In this document: in pieces, positions 1 to 8,601 of the stretch
Numbering within the stretch: the stretch's first letter is position 1
How the letters are laid out: each line of letters opens with the position of its first letter
DNA from: Pseudomonas sp. UYIF39
GTDB lineage: Bacteria; Pseudomonadota; Gammaproteobacteria; Pseudomonadales; Pseudomonadaceae
NCBI RefSeq assembly: GCF_029963765.1
Contig: NZ_JALBYU010000006.1
Location: 186,001-250,000 of the forward strand
DNA: 64,000 bases
Reading direction: 5' to 3'
Notes under the pieces: model-generated
What the model was told of the DNA's origin: nothing
The model's input: the letters and a program-made list of their open reading frames with translations, nothing else
Database searches by the model: none
Made by a program: the position numbers and the translations under genes

Positions 1-101
1 AACCATCGCCGTTGTCACGAGCGCAGCCGTTCCTGCTCCAATCCTGCCTGTTTCTGCTTTTTGCTTGCCTGGGCGTATCAGCCTGGGTTCAGATACTCCC
101 C

Positions 102-995
102 ATGACAAACCAACTGAATGAACTTCGCGTGCTGGCTGCCCGGGCCGAAAACCGCCGCACGGAGACAGGCATCCCCCGCGTCGCCATGGTCCAGGGCGAA
201 ATCCCTGAGCACCTGCTGGCCGCGGTTTACGAGCCGATGATCAACCTGATCCTGCAAGGCAGTAAATCAATGACCATCGGAGACCGCACACTTCGCTATG
301 ACCCGGCGACCTATTTCGTCATGTCCATCGAGTTGCCTGCGGTCGGCCAAGTACACCCTGCTGCTTCCGGTGAGCCTTATCTGGCGGTCAGCCTGACACT
401 CGACCCGACGGTCCTGGCGACGCTGCTGGCCGACCTGCCAAAGCCCATCGGGCATTACGACAAGGAAGCAGGTTTTTCGGTAGCCGCTGTCACGCCCGAC
501 CTGCTGGACGCCTGGGTGCGCTTGCTGCGATTGATGGGCCGACCTGAAGAAATTGCGGCCCTGGCACCTGCCTACGAACGGGAGATTCTGTACCGCGTTT
601 TGCAAGGCCCCCACGGCTGGATGCTGCGTGATATTGCGGCACCCGATAGCGCCATGGCTCGGGTCAGCCTGGCCATCCAGTACATTCGTCGGGACTTCGC
701 CAAGCCCATCCGTGTGGAGACACTGGCGCAACAAGCGGCGATGAGCGTGTCGGCCTTTCACCGGCACTTCAAAGCCGTCACGGCGCTGAGCCCGTTGCAG
801 TATCAAAAAAGGGTTCGCTTGCTTCAGGCCCGGACGCTGCTGGTGGCCCACGCCAAAAGTGTCACGAATGCAGCGTTCGAGGTCGGTTATGAAAGCGCTA
901 CGCAATTCAGCCGCGATTACGCACGGGTGTTCGGCTTGCCGCCCTCACGAGATGCCGCGCGGATTGTTGGAGAAACCCTGGGCCATAGCAAATAG
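102..995 (+). CDS. AraC family transcriptional regulator
   Basis: A 297-residue regulator of the AraC type with an N-terminal cupin-like effector domain (AraC_N) over about residues 1-170 and a C-terminal double helix-turn-helix over about residues 200-290. The C-terminal part reads IQYIRRDFAKP, then MSVSAFHRHFKAVT and FEVGYESATQFSRDY, the two AraC helix pairs. An in-frame extension reaches back to position 12 but encodes a hydrophobic stretch foreign to the family, so the ATG at 102 is preferred; it begins MTNQLNELRVLAARA, usual for this subfamily. The effector and target are unknown. The nearest candidate target is the convergent carboxymuconolactone-decarboxylase-like gene downstream or a gene left of the window. 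Confidence 0.85.
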   Translation: MTNQLNELRVLAARAENRRTETGIPRVAMVQGEIPEHLLAAVYEPMINLILQGSKSMTIGDRTLRYDPATYFVMSIELPAVGQVHPAASGEPYLAVSLTLDPTVLATLLADLPKPIGHYDKEAGFSVAAVTPDLLDAWVRLLRLMGRPEEIAALAPAYEREILYRVLQGPHGWMLRDIAAPDSAMARVSLAIQYIRRDFAKPIRVETLAQQAAMSVSAFHRHFKAVTALSPLQYQKRVRLLQARTLLVAHAKSVTNAAFEVGYESATQFSRDYARVFGLPPSRDAARIVGETLGHSK

Positions 996-1081
996 CTAAA
1001 AAAAGACTGCCGAAGCGTAAAGGAGTCCACCCCGTTACTTGGGGTCAAGGCGAGCGTTGCCCTGTCTTTCTGCGAACTCAT

Positions 1082-1399
1082 TCACGTCTCAATCACATCA
1101 TCCGCCCAACTGATAGCCGCAACGACAGTGGGAAAACCGATCGTGCTGGTCAGTGAGATCAGCGTGTGACGGATCTGCTCTGGTGTAGCGCCCGCCTCCA
1201 GTGCCCGTCGGGTATGGCTGTGCACCGCGCCCTCAGAACGGATGGCCGCCGCGGCCCCGAGCTGGATCAGCTGGACAACGATTTCTTCCAGTGGGCCGGT
1301 ATGACGCACCGCCGTACCCAAGGCCTCCACGGCGGCCAGGTAATCCGGATACTGCTGTTCGAGACGTTGGTAGGTGTTGTGCGCTTTCTTCTTTGTCAT
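1082..1399 (-). CDS. Carboxymuconolactone decarboxylase family protein
   Basis: A 105-residue protein of the CMD/AhpD-like fold. It shows the helical pattern of the family: IVVQLIQLGAAAAIRSEGAVH, followed by HTRRALEAGATPEQIRHTLI and a closing hydrophobic helix. The usual CxxC redox pair of AhpD is absent: the position reads RSEGAVHSHTRRA, so a peroxidase role is not supported and a plain CMD-like role is more likely. The reading frame is open further upstream, but the ATG at 1399 has an AGGAAAC ribosome site at proper spacing and starts the conserved part. It is transcribed away from the glutamine-synthetase cluster, with a shared upstream region of about 210 bases. Confidence 0.8.
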   Translation of the reverse strand: MTKKKAHNTYQRLEQQYPDYLAAVEALGTAVRHTGPLEEIVVQLIQLGAAAAIRSEGAVHSHTRRALEAGATPEQIRHTLISLTSTIGFPTVVAAISWADDVIET

Positions 1400-1611
1400 G
1401 TTGGTTTCCTCGCGTTGGACGGCGATCAGTTCTCGCCTTTGCGCCCGAGTCATCAGGCTGCGATTTGCGAAACTTGCACACTGCAACAGTAGGCTACTCT
1501 TACAGCAGCTCATTGCACACGATGCTCGCGTCTGCAGGTTTTGGTTTGTTCTGGAGAGCGTCTGCAACAGCTATTTCAGACAGGCCCAAACAATTCACGC
1601 AGGACTACGTG

Positions 1612-2985
1612 ATGACCGAGCCCCTCCTCAGTTTTGATCAACTCAAGCGTGCCGCCGCCTCCGGCGAGATCGATACCGTTCTTGTTTGCATGGTCGACAT
1701 GCAAGGCCGACTGGTCGGCAAGCGATTCCAGGTCGAGTTTTTCATCGACAGCGGCCATGAAGAAACCCACTGCTGCAATTACCTGCTGGCCGACGACATC
1801 GACATGGAACCGGTGCCGGGTTACGCCGCGGCCAGCTGGAGCAAAGGCTATGGCGACTTCGTGCTCAAACCCGACATGGCCACATTGCGAAAGGTGCCCT
1901 GGCTGGAGTGCACGGCGCTGGTGCTCTGCGACGTGCTCGATCATCACCATCGGCGCGACCTGCCGCACAGCCCGCGGGCGATCCTGAAAAAGCAGGTCGA
2001 GCGACTGCGCGAACGCGGTTACACCGGCATGTTCGCCTCGGAACTGGAGTTCTATCTGTTCGACGAGAGCTACGAGGCGATCCACGAGCGCAACTACCAC
2101 AAGCCGAAAACGGCCGGTCACTACATCGAGGACTACAACATCCTGCAGACCACCCGCGAAGAGCCGGTGCTGCGGGCGATTCGCAAGCATCTGCAGGCCA
2201 GCGGCATTCCCGTGGAAAACTCCAAGGGTGAATGGGGGCCGGGCCAGGAAGAGATCAACATCCGTTATGCCGATGCGCTGACCATGGCCGACCACCACGT
2301 CATCATCAAGCACGCCTGCAAAGAGATCGCGCAACTGCAGGGCAAGGCGATCACGTTCATGGCCAAGTGGCGCTACGACGCCGCCGGTTCCAGCAGCCAC
2401 ATCCACAATTCGCTGTGGGACAAGAACGGTAAAAAGCCGCTGTTCTTCGATGCCAAGGCTGAGTTCGGCATGTCGAAACTCATGCGTTCCTGGGTGGCCG
2501 GGCAGCTCAAATACGCCAACGACATCACCTGTTTTCTCGCGCCCTACATCAACTCGTACAAGCGCTTTCAGGCCGGTACCTTTGCACCGACCCGGGCGGT
2601 GTGGAGTCGGGACAATCGCACCGCAGGTTTCCGTTTGTGCGCAGAAGGCAGCAAAGCCATCCGCATCGAATGTCGCATTGGCGGAGCCGACCTCAACCCA
2701 TATCTGGCCTTCGCCGCCTTGATCGCTGCGGGACTGGCCGGTATCGACGAGAAGCTCAGCCTCGCGCCGCCCTTCGAGGGCGATGCCTACGTCGACGAAC
2801 ACTTGCCTGAAGTCTCGAAAACCCTGCGCGAAGCCTGCGCCGCGCTCCAGGGCTCGACCATGTTGCGCGAAGCGTTCGGCGATGAAGTGATCGACCACTA
2901 CGTGCACACCGCCGAATGGGAACAGAAAGAGTACGACCGGCGGATCACCGACTGGGAACTGCAGCGCGGGTTTGAGCGCTATTGA
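1612..2985 (+). CDS. Glutamine synthetase-like gamma-glutamyl-amide ligase
   Basis: A 457-residue member of the glutamine synthetase superfamily, the length of PuuA/IpuC-like enzymes that join glutamate to an amine using ATP. Visible motifs are ASELEFYLFD near residue 143, GPGQEEINIRY near 205, SSHIHNSLWD near 260 and IECRIGGADLNPYLA near 350, which supply the metal, glutamate and ATP sites. The frame is open to 1201, but the ATG at 1612 begins the beta-grasp domain and follows a long non-homologous stretch. The next gene starts 10 bases after the stop, so the four genes to 7270 probably form an operon. With an alcohol and an aldehyde dehydrogenase beside it, the likely substrate is an amine or amino alcohol; ordinary nitrogen assimilation is unlikely. 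Confidence 0.85.
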   Translation: MTEPLLSFDQLKRAAASGEIDTVLVCMVDMQGRLVGKRFQVEFFIDSGHEETHCCNYLLADDIDMEPVPGYAAASWSKGYGDFVLKPDMATLRKVPWLECTALVLCDVLDHHHRRDLPHSPRAILKKQVERLRERGYTGMFASELEFYLFDESYEAIHERNYHKPKTAGHYIEDYNILQTTREEPVLRAIRKHLQASGIPVENSKGEWGPGQEEINIRYADALTMADHHVIIKHACKEIAQLQGKAITFMAKWRYDAAGSSSHIHNSLWDKNGKKPLFFDAKAEFGMSKLMRSWVAGQLKYANDITCFLAPYINSYKRFQAGTFAPTRAVWSRDNRTAGFRLCAEGSKAIRIECRIGGADLNPYLAFAALIAAGLAGIDEKLSLAPPFEGDAYVDEHLPEVSKTLREACAALQGSTMLREAFGDEVIDHYVHTAEWEQKEYDRRITDWELQRGFERY

Positions 2986-2995
2986 GACGTCCATC

Positions 2996-4387
2996 ATGAC
3001 TTCAACGATTCAACTCATCTCCCCGGTCGATGGCCGGGTCTATGCCGAACGCCGCTGCGCCGATGCGGCGCAAATCGACCAGGCGCTGGCAGCGGCCGAA
3101 GCTGCCCAGGCGCAATGGAAACGCCGGCCACTGAGCGAGCGCGCCGCCTTCTGTAGCGCCGCGGTGGACGCGATGTTGGCCATGAAAGCTGACATCGTGC
3201 CGGAACTGGCCTGGCAAATGGGCCGTCCGGTGCGCTTTGGCGCTGGCGAACTGCGCGGTTTCGAAGAGCGTGCCCGGCATATGATCGCCATTGCGCCTGA
3301 CGCCCTGGCAGCGCTTGAGCCCACGCCCGTCGCCGGTTTTCGACGCTGTATCAAACGCGAGCCGCTGGGTACGGTGCTGGTTGTCGCCCCCTGGAATTAC
3401 CCCTACCTGACGGCGGTGAATACGATTATCCCGGCACTGATGGCCGGCAACAGCGTGATCCTCAAACACGCTTCACAAACGCTGCTGGTCGGCGAGCGTT
3501 TCGCCGAGGCCTTTCGCCGTGCCAATCTGCCCGAAGGATTGTTCCAAAACCTGCTGCTGAGTCATCTCTATACCGGAGCGATCATTGCCTCTGGACGCGT
3601 GCAGCAGGTGAACTTCACCGGTTCGGTGGACGCGGGTAAGGCCATGGAACACGCGGCCGTCGGACGTTTCCTCGGCGTGGGCCTGGAGCTCGGTGGCAAA
3701 GACCCGGCCTACGTCCGGGCAGACGCCAACCTCGAACACGCGGTGGAAAATCTGGTGGATGGCAGCTTCTTCAACTCCGGGCAGAGTTGCTGCGCCGTCG
3801 AGCGAATTTATGTCGATGAAAAAATCTACCCGGCGTTTATCGAACGCTTCGCCGCCTTGACTCGCCAATACGTGCTGGGCAACCCGCTGGACGAAGCCAC
3901 CACACTCGGTCCGCTGGTGACACCGAGTGCCGCTGAATTCGTTCGCGGGCAGATCGCCGATGCACTGACCCATGGCGCTCGGGCGCTGATCGACCCAAAG
4001 GATTTTCCTGCCGACGCGCCGGGCAGCGCATACCTCGCCCCGCAAGTATTAGTCGACGTCACCCATCAAATGTCGGTGATGCGCGAGGAAAGCTTTGGTC
4101 CCGTGGTCGGCGTCATGCCGGTGGCCGACGACGACGAAGCCATTGCCTTGATGAACGACAGTGAGTTCGGGCTCAGCGCTTCCATCTGGACGCAAGACCT
4201 TGCCGCCGCCGAATACCTGGGCGACCAGATCGACACCGGCACCGTGTTCATGAACCGCTGCGATTACCTGGACCCGGCACTGGCCTGGACCGGTATCAAG
4301 AACAGCGGGCGCGGCGTCACGCTGTCGCGCCTGGGTTATGAAAATCTGACCCGCGCGAAATCCTTCCATTTGCGCCACGAGATCTGA
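2996..4387 (+). CDS. Aldehyde dehydrogenase family protein
   Basis: A 463-residue NAD(P)-dependent aldehyde dehydrogenase. It carries the cofactor motif APWNYPYL, the FTGSVDAGKAM Rossmann turn, the general-base region LELGGKDPAYV and the nucleophile in NSGQSCCAVERIY (Cys265). A TTG eight codons upstream overlaps the previous stop; the ATG at 2996 is the better start. It is slightly shorter than betaine-aldehyde types and resembles the succinate-semialdehyde/YneI group. In context it should oxidise the aldehyde made by the downstream iron alcohol dehydrogenase, probably still carrying the gamma-glutamyl group. The exact substrate cannot be read from the sequence. Confidence 0.85.
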   Translation: MTSTIQLISPVDGRVYAERRCADAAQIDQALAAAEAAQAQWKRRPLSERAAFCSAAVDAMLAMKADIVPELAWQMGRPVRFGAGELRGFEERARHMIAIAPDALAALEPTPVAGFRRCIKREPLGTVLVVAPWNYPYLTAVNTIIPALMAGNSVILKHASQTLLVGERFAEAFRRANLPEGLFQNLLLSHLYTGAIIASGRVQQVNFTGSVDAGKAMEHAAVGRFLGVGLELGGKDPAYVRADANLEHAVENLVDGSFFNSGQSCCAVERIYVDEKIYPAFIERFAALTRQYVLGNPLDEATTLGPLVTPSAAEFVRGQIADALTHGARALIDPKDFPADAPGSAYLAPQVLVDVTHQMSVMREESFGPVVGVMPVADDDEAIALMNDSEFGLSASIWTQDLAAAEYLGDQIDTGTVFMNRCDYLDPALAWTGIKNSGRGVTLSRLGYENLTRAKSFHLRHEI

Positions 4388-4390
4388 GCC

Positions 4391-5551
4391 ATGAGCCTGA
4401 CCGCGAACTGGAACTACCCCACAAGCATCCACTTCGGTGTCGGCCGCATCGCCGAGCTTGCCGAGATCTGCCGCAGTCAAGGAATCCAGCGACCGTTGCT
4501 GGTCACCGACAGTGGTTTGGCGCGTGCCCCGATTACCACCGCAGCGCTGGACGCCTTGCGCGCTGCCGGCCTTGGCGTCGCGCTGTTTTGCGACCTTAAA
4601 CCCAACCCGGTCGAAGCCAACCTGGCGGGCGGGCTCGATGCCTGGCGCGCTGGCAAACACGATGGCGTGGTCGCCTTCGGCGGTGGCAGCGGCCTGGACA
4701 TGGGCAAGCTCATCGCCTTCATGAGTGGCCAAACCCGACCGGTGTGGGATTTCGAAGACATCGGCGACTACTGGACCCGCGCCGACGAAGGCAGCATCGC
4801 CCCGATCATTGCGGTGCCGACCACGGCGGGTACCGGCTCCGAGGTGGGCCGTGCCGCGGTGATCATCGATGAGCGTACGCACACCAAACGCATCATCTTC
4901 CACCCGAAGATGATGCCGCGCGTGGTCATCAGCGATCCGGCCCTCACCGTCGGCATGCCGGCCAAGGTCACCGCAGGCACCGGCATGGATGCGTTTGCGC
5001 ATTGCCTGGAATCGTATTGCGCCCCCGGTTTTCACCCCATGGCCGAAGGGATTGCGGTGGAAGGCATGCGCCTGGTCGCCAATGCCCTGGTGCGAGCCGT
5101 ACACACACCCTCGGACCTGGAGGCGCGCGCGGAAATGCTCGCGGCCGCCGCGATGGGCGCTACCGCTTTCCAGAAAGGCCTGGGCGGGATGCACGCCCTC
5201 TCACATCCGGTGGGCGCCCTGTACGACACCCATCACGGCATGACCAACGCCACGTTCATGCCCTATGTCCTGAAATTCAATCGCCCGGCCATCGAGGAAC
5301 GCATCACCCGCCTCGCGGCTTATTTGCGTCTGCCCTCACCCGGCTTCGACAGTTTTCTGGCCTTCGTCCTCAAGTTGCGCAAGGACATCGGCGTGCCCCA
5401 TACGCTGGTTGAGCTAGGGGTGGATGACCGGCAGGCCGACCTGATCGCGGACATGGCGATTGTCGACCCTTGCGCCGGCGGCAACCCGTTGCCATTGACC
5501 CGAAATGGCGCGGCAGAAATTTTCGAAGCGGCCTACCACGGCCGTCTGTAG
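4391..5551 (+). CDS. Iron-containing alcohol dehydrogenase
   Basis: A 386-residue group III (iron-dependent) alcohol dehydrogenase. The NAD site is FGGGSGLDMGK near residue 96, followed by PTTAGTGSEVG. Metal ligands are seen as Asp and His in GMDAFAHCLESYCAP near residue 200, and two His in MHALSHPVGALYDTHHG near 268 and 282. The gene begins three bases after the aldehyde dehydrogenase stop, so the two are translated together. Paired with the ligase and aldehyde dehydrogenase, it would convert a gamma-glutamylated amino alcohol to the aldehyde, by analogy with the isopropylamine (ipu) pathway; this pathway role is inferred. Confidence 0.87.
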   Translation: MSLTANWNYPTSIHFGVGRIAELAEICRSQGIQRPLLVTDSGLARAPITTAALDALRAAGLGVALFCDLKPNPVEANLAGGLDAWRAGKHDGVVAFGGGSGLDMGKLIAFMSGQTRPVWDFEDIGDYWTRADEGSIAPIIAVPTTAGTGSEVGRAAVIIDERTHTKRIIFHPKMMPRVVISDPALTVGMPAKVTAGTGMDAFAHCLESYCAPGFHPMAEGIAVEGMRLVANALVRAVHTPSDLEARAEMLAAAAMGATAFQKGLGGMHALSHPVGALYDTHHGMTNATFMPYVLKFNRPAIEERITRLAAYLRLPSPGFDSFLAFVLKLRKDIGVPHTLVELGVDDRQADLIADMAIVDPCAGGNPLPLTRNGAAEIFEAAYHGRL

Positions 5552-5704
5552 AGCAGTTGTCTGTCCATGGCCAAGGTGCGAACGCGCAGCATGGAAAGGG
5601 TTTATCCGTAAGAAACAGGAGCAGTACGACAAGGGGTTGAAGGCCAGCCCATCCGGTAACGTAAACCCGGGTGGATGCGTATCAAAACCTAAGGGGCACA
5701 CAAC

Positions 5705-7270
5705 ATGAATCCAGCAAGCCAGCCCGGCACGAGCGCGCCGCAAGACGATGACGTCAAGGTGCTGCACAGCATGGGCTATGCCCAGCAGCTCTCACGACGC
5801 ATGGGCGTTTTCTCCAATTTTGCCATTTCCTTTTCGATCATCTGCATCCTCTCGGGTGGCATCAACTCACTCGCTCAGGGCACCTCGGGGGCGGGCGGTG
5901 CGTCGATCGGCATCGGCTGGCCGATCGGTTGCCTGATCTCCGGGGTTTTCGCCATGGCCATGGCGCAGATTTCCTCGGCCTACCCCACCGCTGGCGGCCT
6001 CTATCACTGGGGCTCGATTCTCGGTAACCGCTTCACCGGCTGGCTGACCGCGTGGTTCAACCTGCTCGGGCTGGTCACCGTGCTCGGTGCGATCAACGTC
6101 GGTACCTATTACTTCTTTTTCGGCGCCTTCGGACCGGCCCTGGGAATGGAAGACACCACCACGACCCGGGTGATTTTCCTGGCGATCCTGACCGGCCTCC
6201 AGGCCTTGTGTAACCACCTGGGTATCGGCCTGACCGCGAAGCTCACCGACTTCTCGGGTTACCTGATTTTCGCCACGGCGCTCGCGCTGACCATCGTCTG
6301 CCTGATCTCTGCACCCAGTTATGAGTTCACCCGGTTATGGACCTTCAGCAACTATTCCGGCGAGGCTGGCGGCAGCGTTTGGCCACAGGTTTCGAACGGC
6401 TGGATCTTCATGCTCGGCCTGCTGTTGCCGATCTATACCATCACGGGCTATGACGCCTCTGCGCATACCTCGGAAGAGACCCGAAATGCGGCCATGTCGG
6501 TGCCGCGCGGCATGGTCATGTCGGTGGTCTGGTCGCTGTTGTTTGGCTGGGTCATGCTCTGCTCGTTTGTGCTGATGCTGCCGAACATGGACGAGGCGGC
6601 GAAGCAAGGCTGGAACGTGTTTTTCTGGGCCATGAACACACAGGTCAACCCAACCGTAAAGCTCGCGCTGTACGTGGCGATTTTCATCTCACAGTTCCTC
6701 TGCGGGCTGGCAACCGTGACCTCGGTCTCACGCATGATCTTCGCGTTTTCCCGTGACGGTGGCCTACCCTGCTCGAAAGCACTGGCCTCGGTTTCGCCGA
6801 CCTATCGCAGCCCGGTGGCGGCGATCTGGACGGGTGCCACCCTGGCGGTATTGTTCGACTGGGGATCGTCCGTGATATCGGTCGGCGCAACCCCGGTCTA
6901 TACCATCGTGGTGTCCTGCACGGTGATCTTCCTGTTCTTCTCCTTCATCATCCCTATCGTGCTGGGCCTGTTTACCTACGGGACATCGAAGTGGCCGGCC
7001 ATGGGGCCGTGGAACATGGGACGTTTCTGGTACTCGGTGTTCGCCATCCTCTCGATCCTCTCGATGGTGATCATTTTCGTCATCGGCATCCAGCCACCGA
7101 ACGATTGGGCGCTGTACATCACCCTCGGCTTTCTGGTGCTGACGGCCATCGTCTGGTTCGGTTTTGAGGCCCGACGTTTTCAGGGTCCGCCGATTGGCGA
7201 TATGATCGTCAAGCGTCAGGCTGAAATTGCGGCGGCGGAAGAGGCGTTGAATAACCGGGGTGGAAGTTGA
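5705..7270 (+). CDS. APC family amino acid/amine permease
   Basis: A 521-residue inner-membrane transporter of the amino acid-polyamine-organocation superfamily with about 12 membrane segments. The amino end has the subfamily marker LSRRMGVFSNFAISFSIICI and the first unwound helix GGINSLAQGTSG, with SSAYPTAGGLYHW after it. TGYDASAHTSEETRNA near residue 245 is the second conserved loop. It follows the alcohol dehydrogenase by 153 bases and is probably expressed with the ligase operon, either by read-through or from its own promoter. It is expected to bring in the amine or amino alcohol that the ligase uses. The substrate is not determinable from sequence. Confidence 0.88.
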   Translation: MNPASQPGTSAPQDDDVKVLHSMGYAQQLSRRMGVFSNFAISFSIICILSGGINSLAQGTSGAGGASIGIGWPIGCLISGVFAMAMAQISSAYPTAGGLYHWGSILGNRFTGWLTAWFNLLGLVTVLGAINVGTYYFFFGAFGPALGMEDTTTTRVIFLAILTGLQALCNHLGIGLTAKLTDFSGYLIFATALALTIVCLISAPSYEFTRLWTFSNYSGEAGGSVWPQVSNGWIFMLGLLLPIYTITGYDASAHTSEETRNAAMSVPRGMVMSVVWSLLFGWVMLCSFVLMLPNMDEAAKQGWNVFFWAMNTQVNPTVKLALYVAIFISQFLCGLATVTSVSRMIFAFSRDGGLPCSKALASVSPTYRSPVAAIWTGATLAVLFDWGSSVISVGATPVYTIVVSCTVIFLFFSFIIPIVLGLFTYGTSKWPAMGPWNMGRFWYSVFAILSILSMVIIFVIGIQPPNDWALYITLGFLVLTAIVWFGFEARRFQGPPIGDMIVKRQAEIAAAEEALNNRGGS

Positions 7271-7292
7271 TTGCTGCAGTCATGAGCAAACG

Positions 7293-7320
7293 GTGGCGAG
7301 GGAGCCAGCTCCCTTGCCAC
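7293..7320. repeat. REP-like hairpin after the permease
   Basis: GTGGCGAGGGAGC at 7293-7305 and GCTCCCTTGCCAC at 7308-7320 form a 13-bp stem with a two-base loop and one G:T pair. The sequence is of the REP type common in fluorescent Pseudomonas. It sits between convergent gene ends and may stabilise or end both transcripts; there is no T-tract. Confidence 0.7.
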
Positions 7321-7332
7321 AGCGAGCCGCGC

Positions 7333-7692
7333 CTACGCAGGTAGATCGATTTTATCCAGCAACCGGTTCGCCGTGATCTCCGCCACCTTGATGCTGTTTG
7401 AAATGCCCCACAGGGCATAGCGCGACCCACCGTCCAGATGATCCACCAGCTGATGGACCATCACATCGACCGAAGCCAGCGTCTCGACCAAATAAACGGC
7501 CAGGGTTTCGGTAGTAGCCCCTGGGTCCACGGAAAACAGAGTGCGGTGGGTACGCCCGGTGGCTTTGATGTCGGCAGTCGACGGGAAGTGAAAGTCGAGG
7601 GCCCGTTCGGCGGCCTCGTTGAGTTTGTTCGAATCGGGTTCGTACGGGGACACCGGATCGGTGTCCGGTGGATTGGGCGTTACTTTGAACAT
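7333..7692 (-). CDS. DUF6124-like small Pseudomonas protein
   Basis: A 119-residue cytoplasmic protein starting MFKVTPNPPDTDP, the opening typical of the DUF6124 group often found in Pseudomonas in several copies. It ends with a helical part reading LVETLASVDVMVHQLVDHLDG and NSIKVAEITANRLLDK. GGGGAAG lies seven bases before the ATG at 7692 and supports that start. No catalytic motif is visible and the function of the family is unknown. It stands alone on the minus strand, convergent with the permease. Confidence 0.75.
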   Translation of the reverse strand: MFKVTPNPPDTDPVSPYEPDSNKLNEAAERALDFHFPSTADIKATGRTHRTLFSVDPGATTETLAVYLVETLASVDVMVHQLVDHLDGGSRYALWGISNSIKVAEITANRLLDKIDLPA

Positions 7693-7959
7693 AGATGCTT
7701 CCCCATTGGCGGGGAACCTGAGAGAGCTATTGGACTCCTCGGGCGAGGGGATGATTTATCGCCACTGCTACTCGACACCGGACATCGAGGTTGCCCAAGC
7801 GCTTCAGGCACTTCTCTATCGAAATCCTGGAAGACAAGGCGCTGGAGGCATTTGTCGAGGCTGCGTTTGCCTGAGTGTTGCTGCGGTGAATGTATGCTTT
7901 GGGCTGAAGTAGGTGCTGCTGGTACCATCATCCAAGAACTGACAAGCCGAGCAGAAAAC
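7693..7959. other. Intergenic stretch with a possible broken reading frame
   Basis: This 267-base gap holds no intact gene that can be supported. On the plus strand from about 7690 one frame reads RELLDSSGEGMIYRHCYSTP and onward to ALQALL. A +1 shifted frame then gives SIEILEDKALEAFVEAAFA and a stop near 7872. Joined, they would give one acidic helical protein of about 60 residues. This suggests a frame-shifted small gene, but no family is recognised. Confidence 0.3.
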
Positions 7960-8121
7960 ATGAATCGTCGTAAAAAAATACAGCAGTTATTGAAGGCTCA
8001 CGCAAAAAAGGCCAGCGCCAAATTGGCACCGTCAAGCAAGTCTAAATACATTAGTAAAGCTGACCGATTGAAACTAGCAGCTGAACCCAGTGCAGACTCG
8101 ATCATTTCCCCTGAGAGCTGA
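7960..8121 (+). CDS. DUF2986 family small basic protein
   Basis: A 53-residue, very lysine-rich protein starting MNRRKKIQQLLKAHAKKA and continuing KLAPSSKSKYISKADRLKL, the pattern of the DUF2986 family found mostly in gammaproteobacteria such as Shewanella and Vibrio. The whole family is this short, so the gene is probably complete. The frame is open far upstream, but only the part from the ATG at 7960 is conserved. No good ribosome site precedes it. Base composition is more AT-rich than the neighbouring core genes. The function is unknown; the basic surface suggests nucleic-acid or ribosome contact, which is conjecture. Confidence 0.75.
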   Translation: MNRRKKIQQLLKAHAKKASAKLAPSSKSKYISKADRLKLAAEPSADSIISPES

Positions 8122-8180
8122 TCTACGCACTCAATGTCGCTCTCCTCGGTTGCTGGACGCTGCGCGATAAAGCTGGGACC

Positions 8181-8209
8181 GGGCCGGCGCCCTTAAACAA
8201 ACGTTAGGC
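8181..8209. repeat. Possible degenerate attC (integron cassette) 3' end
   Basis: GGGCCGGCGCCC is followed by TTAAACAAACGTTAGGC. The last seven bases fit the attC core GTTRRRY, and the spacing of a TTAA-type L' box to the core is like known cassette recombination sites. The matching 5' core is not clear upstream. Just after the next gene's stop, GCCTAAA at 8602-8608 nearly matches the expected complement GCCTAAC. Taken together this hints at a decayed gene cassette, not a proven one. Confidence 0.35.
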
Positions 8210-8244
8210 ACTTATCCAACCTTACCGTACGGAGCATATAAGAC

Positions 8245-8601
8245 ATGTCAAACATCGTCGCATGGACCCTGTTCGCCCTGGGCGTCCTCCATATTCCATT
8301 CGGTATTATCAAGTTCAAAACAGCATTCGCCGCCGCCGTAGGCTCTGGCTTCGTTGACCAATTCAAAGCGCACGAAGATCGGCGCACTGCTCTCTGGTTT
8401 ACCATGCTGGGGCCGCTTTTTATGCTCGCAGGGCAGACAGCGATTCACGCCGTAGCCGTTAGCGATCTCGCGCTACTTAAAATGGTTGGCATCTATGTGC
8501 TTATGATCTCGATCATTTGCGTCATTGCAGTTCCAAAATCGGGGTTCTGGGCAACGCTGCTGGTTTCTCCGCTGATCATCGCGGCAGGGTATGGCTGGTA
8601 G
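8245..8601 (+). CDS. DUF6463-like four-helix membrane protein
   Basis: A 118-residue integral membrane protein with about four membrane segments: residues 4-22 (VAWTLFALGVLHIPFGI), 50-68, 77-96 and 100-117. The start MSNIVAWTLFALGVLHIP and the middle HEDRRTALWFTMLGPLFML fit the DUF6463 group, small membrane proteins of unknown role. GGAG lies about ten bases before the ATG. The gene lies between attC-like sequence and a near-complement just after its stop, so it could be a captured cassette. No function is assigned. Confidence 0.75.
   Translation: MSNIVAWTLFALGVLHIPFGIIKFKTAFAAAVGSGFVDQFKAHEDRRTALWFTMLGPLFMLAGQTAIHAVAVSDLALLKMVGIYVLMISIICVIAVPKSGFWATLLVSPLIIAAGYGW

Noticed and set aside
1576..2997. 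Long open frame (473 codons) antisense to the glutamine-synthetase-like gene
   Set aside because: It mirrors the third-position GC bias of the sense gene, has no ribosome site and resembles no family.
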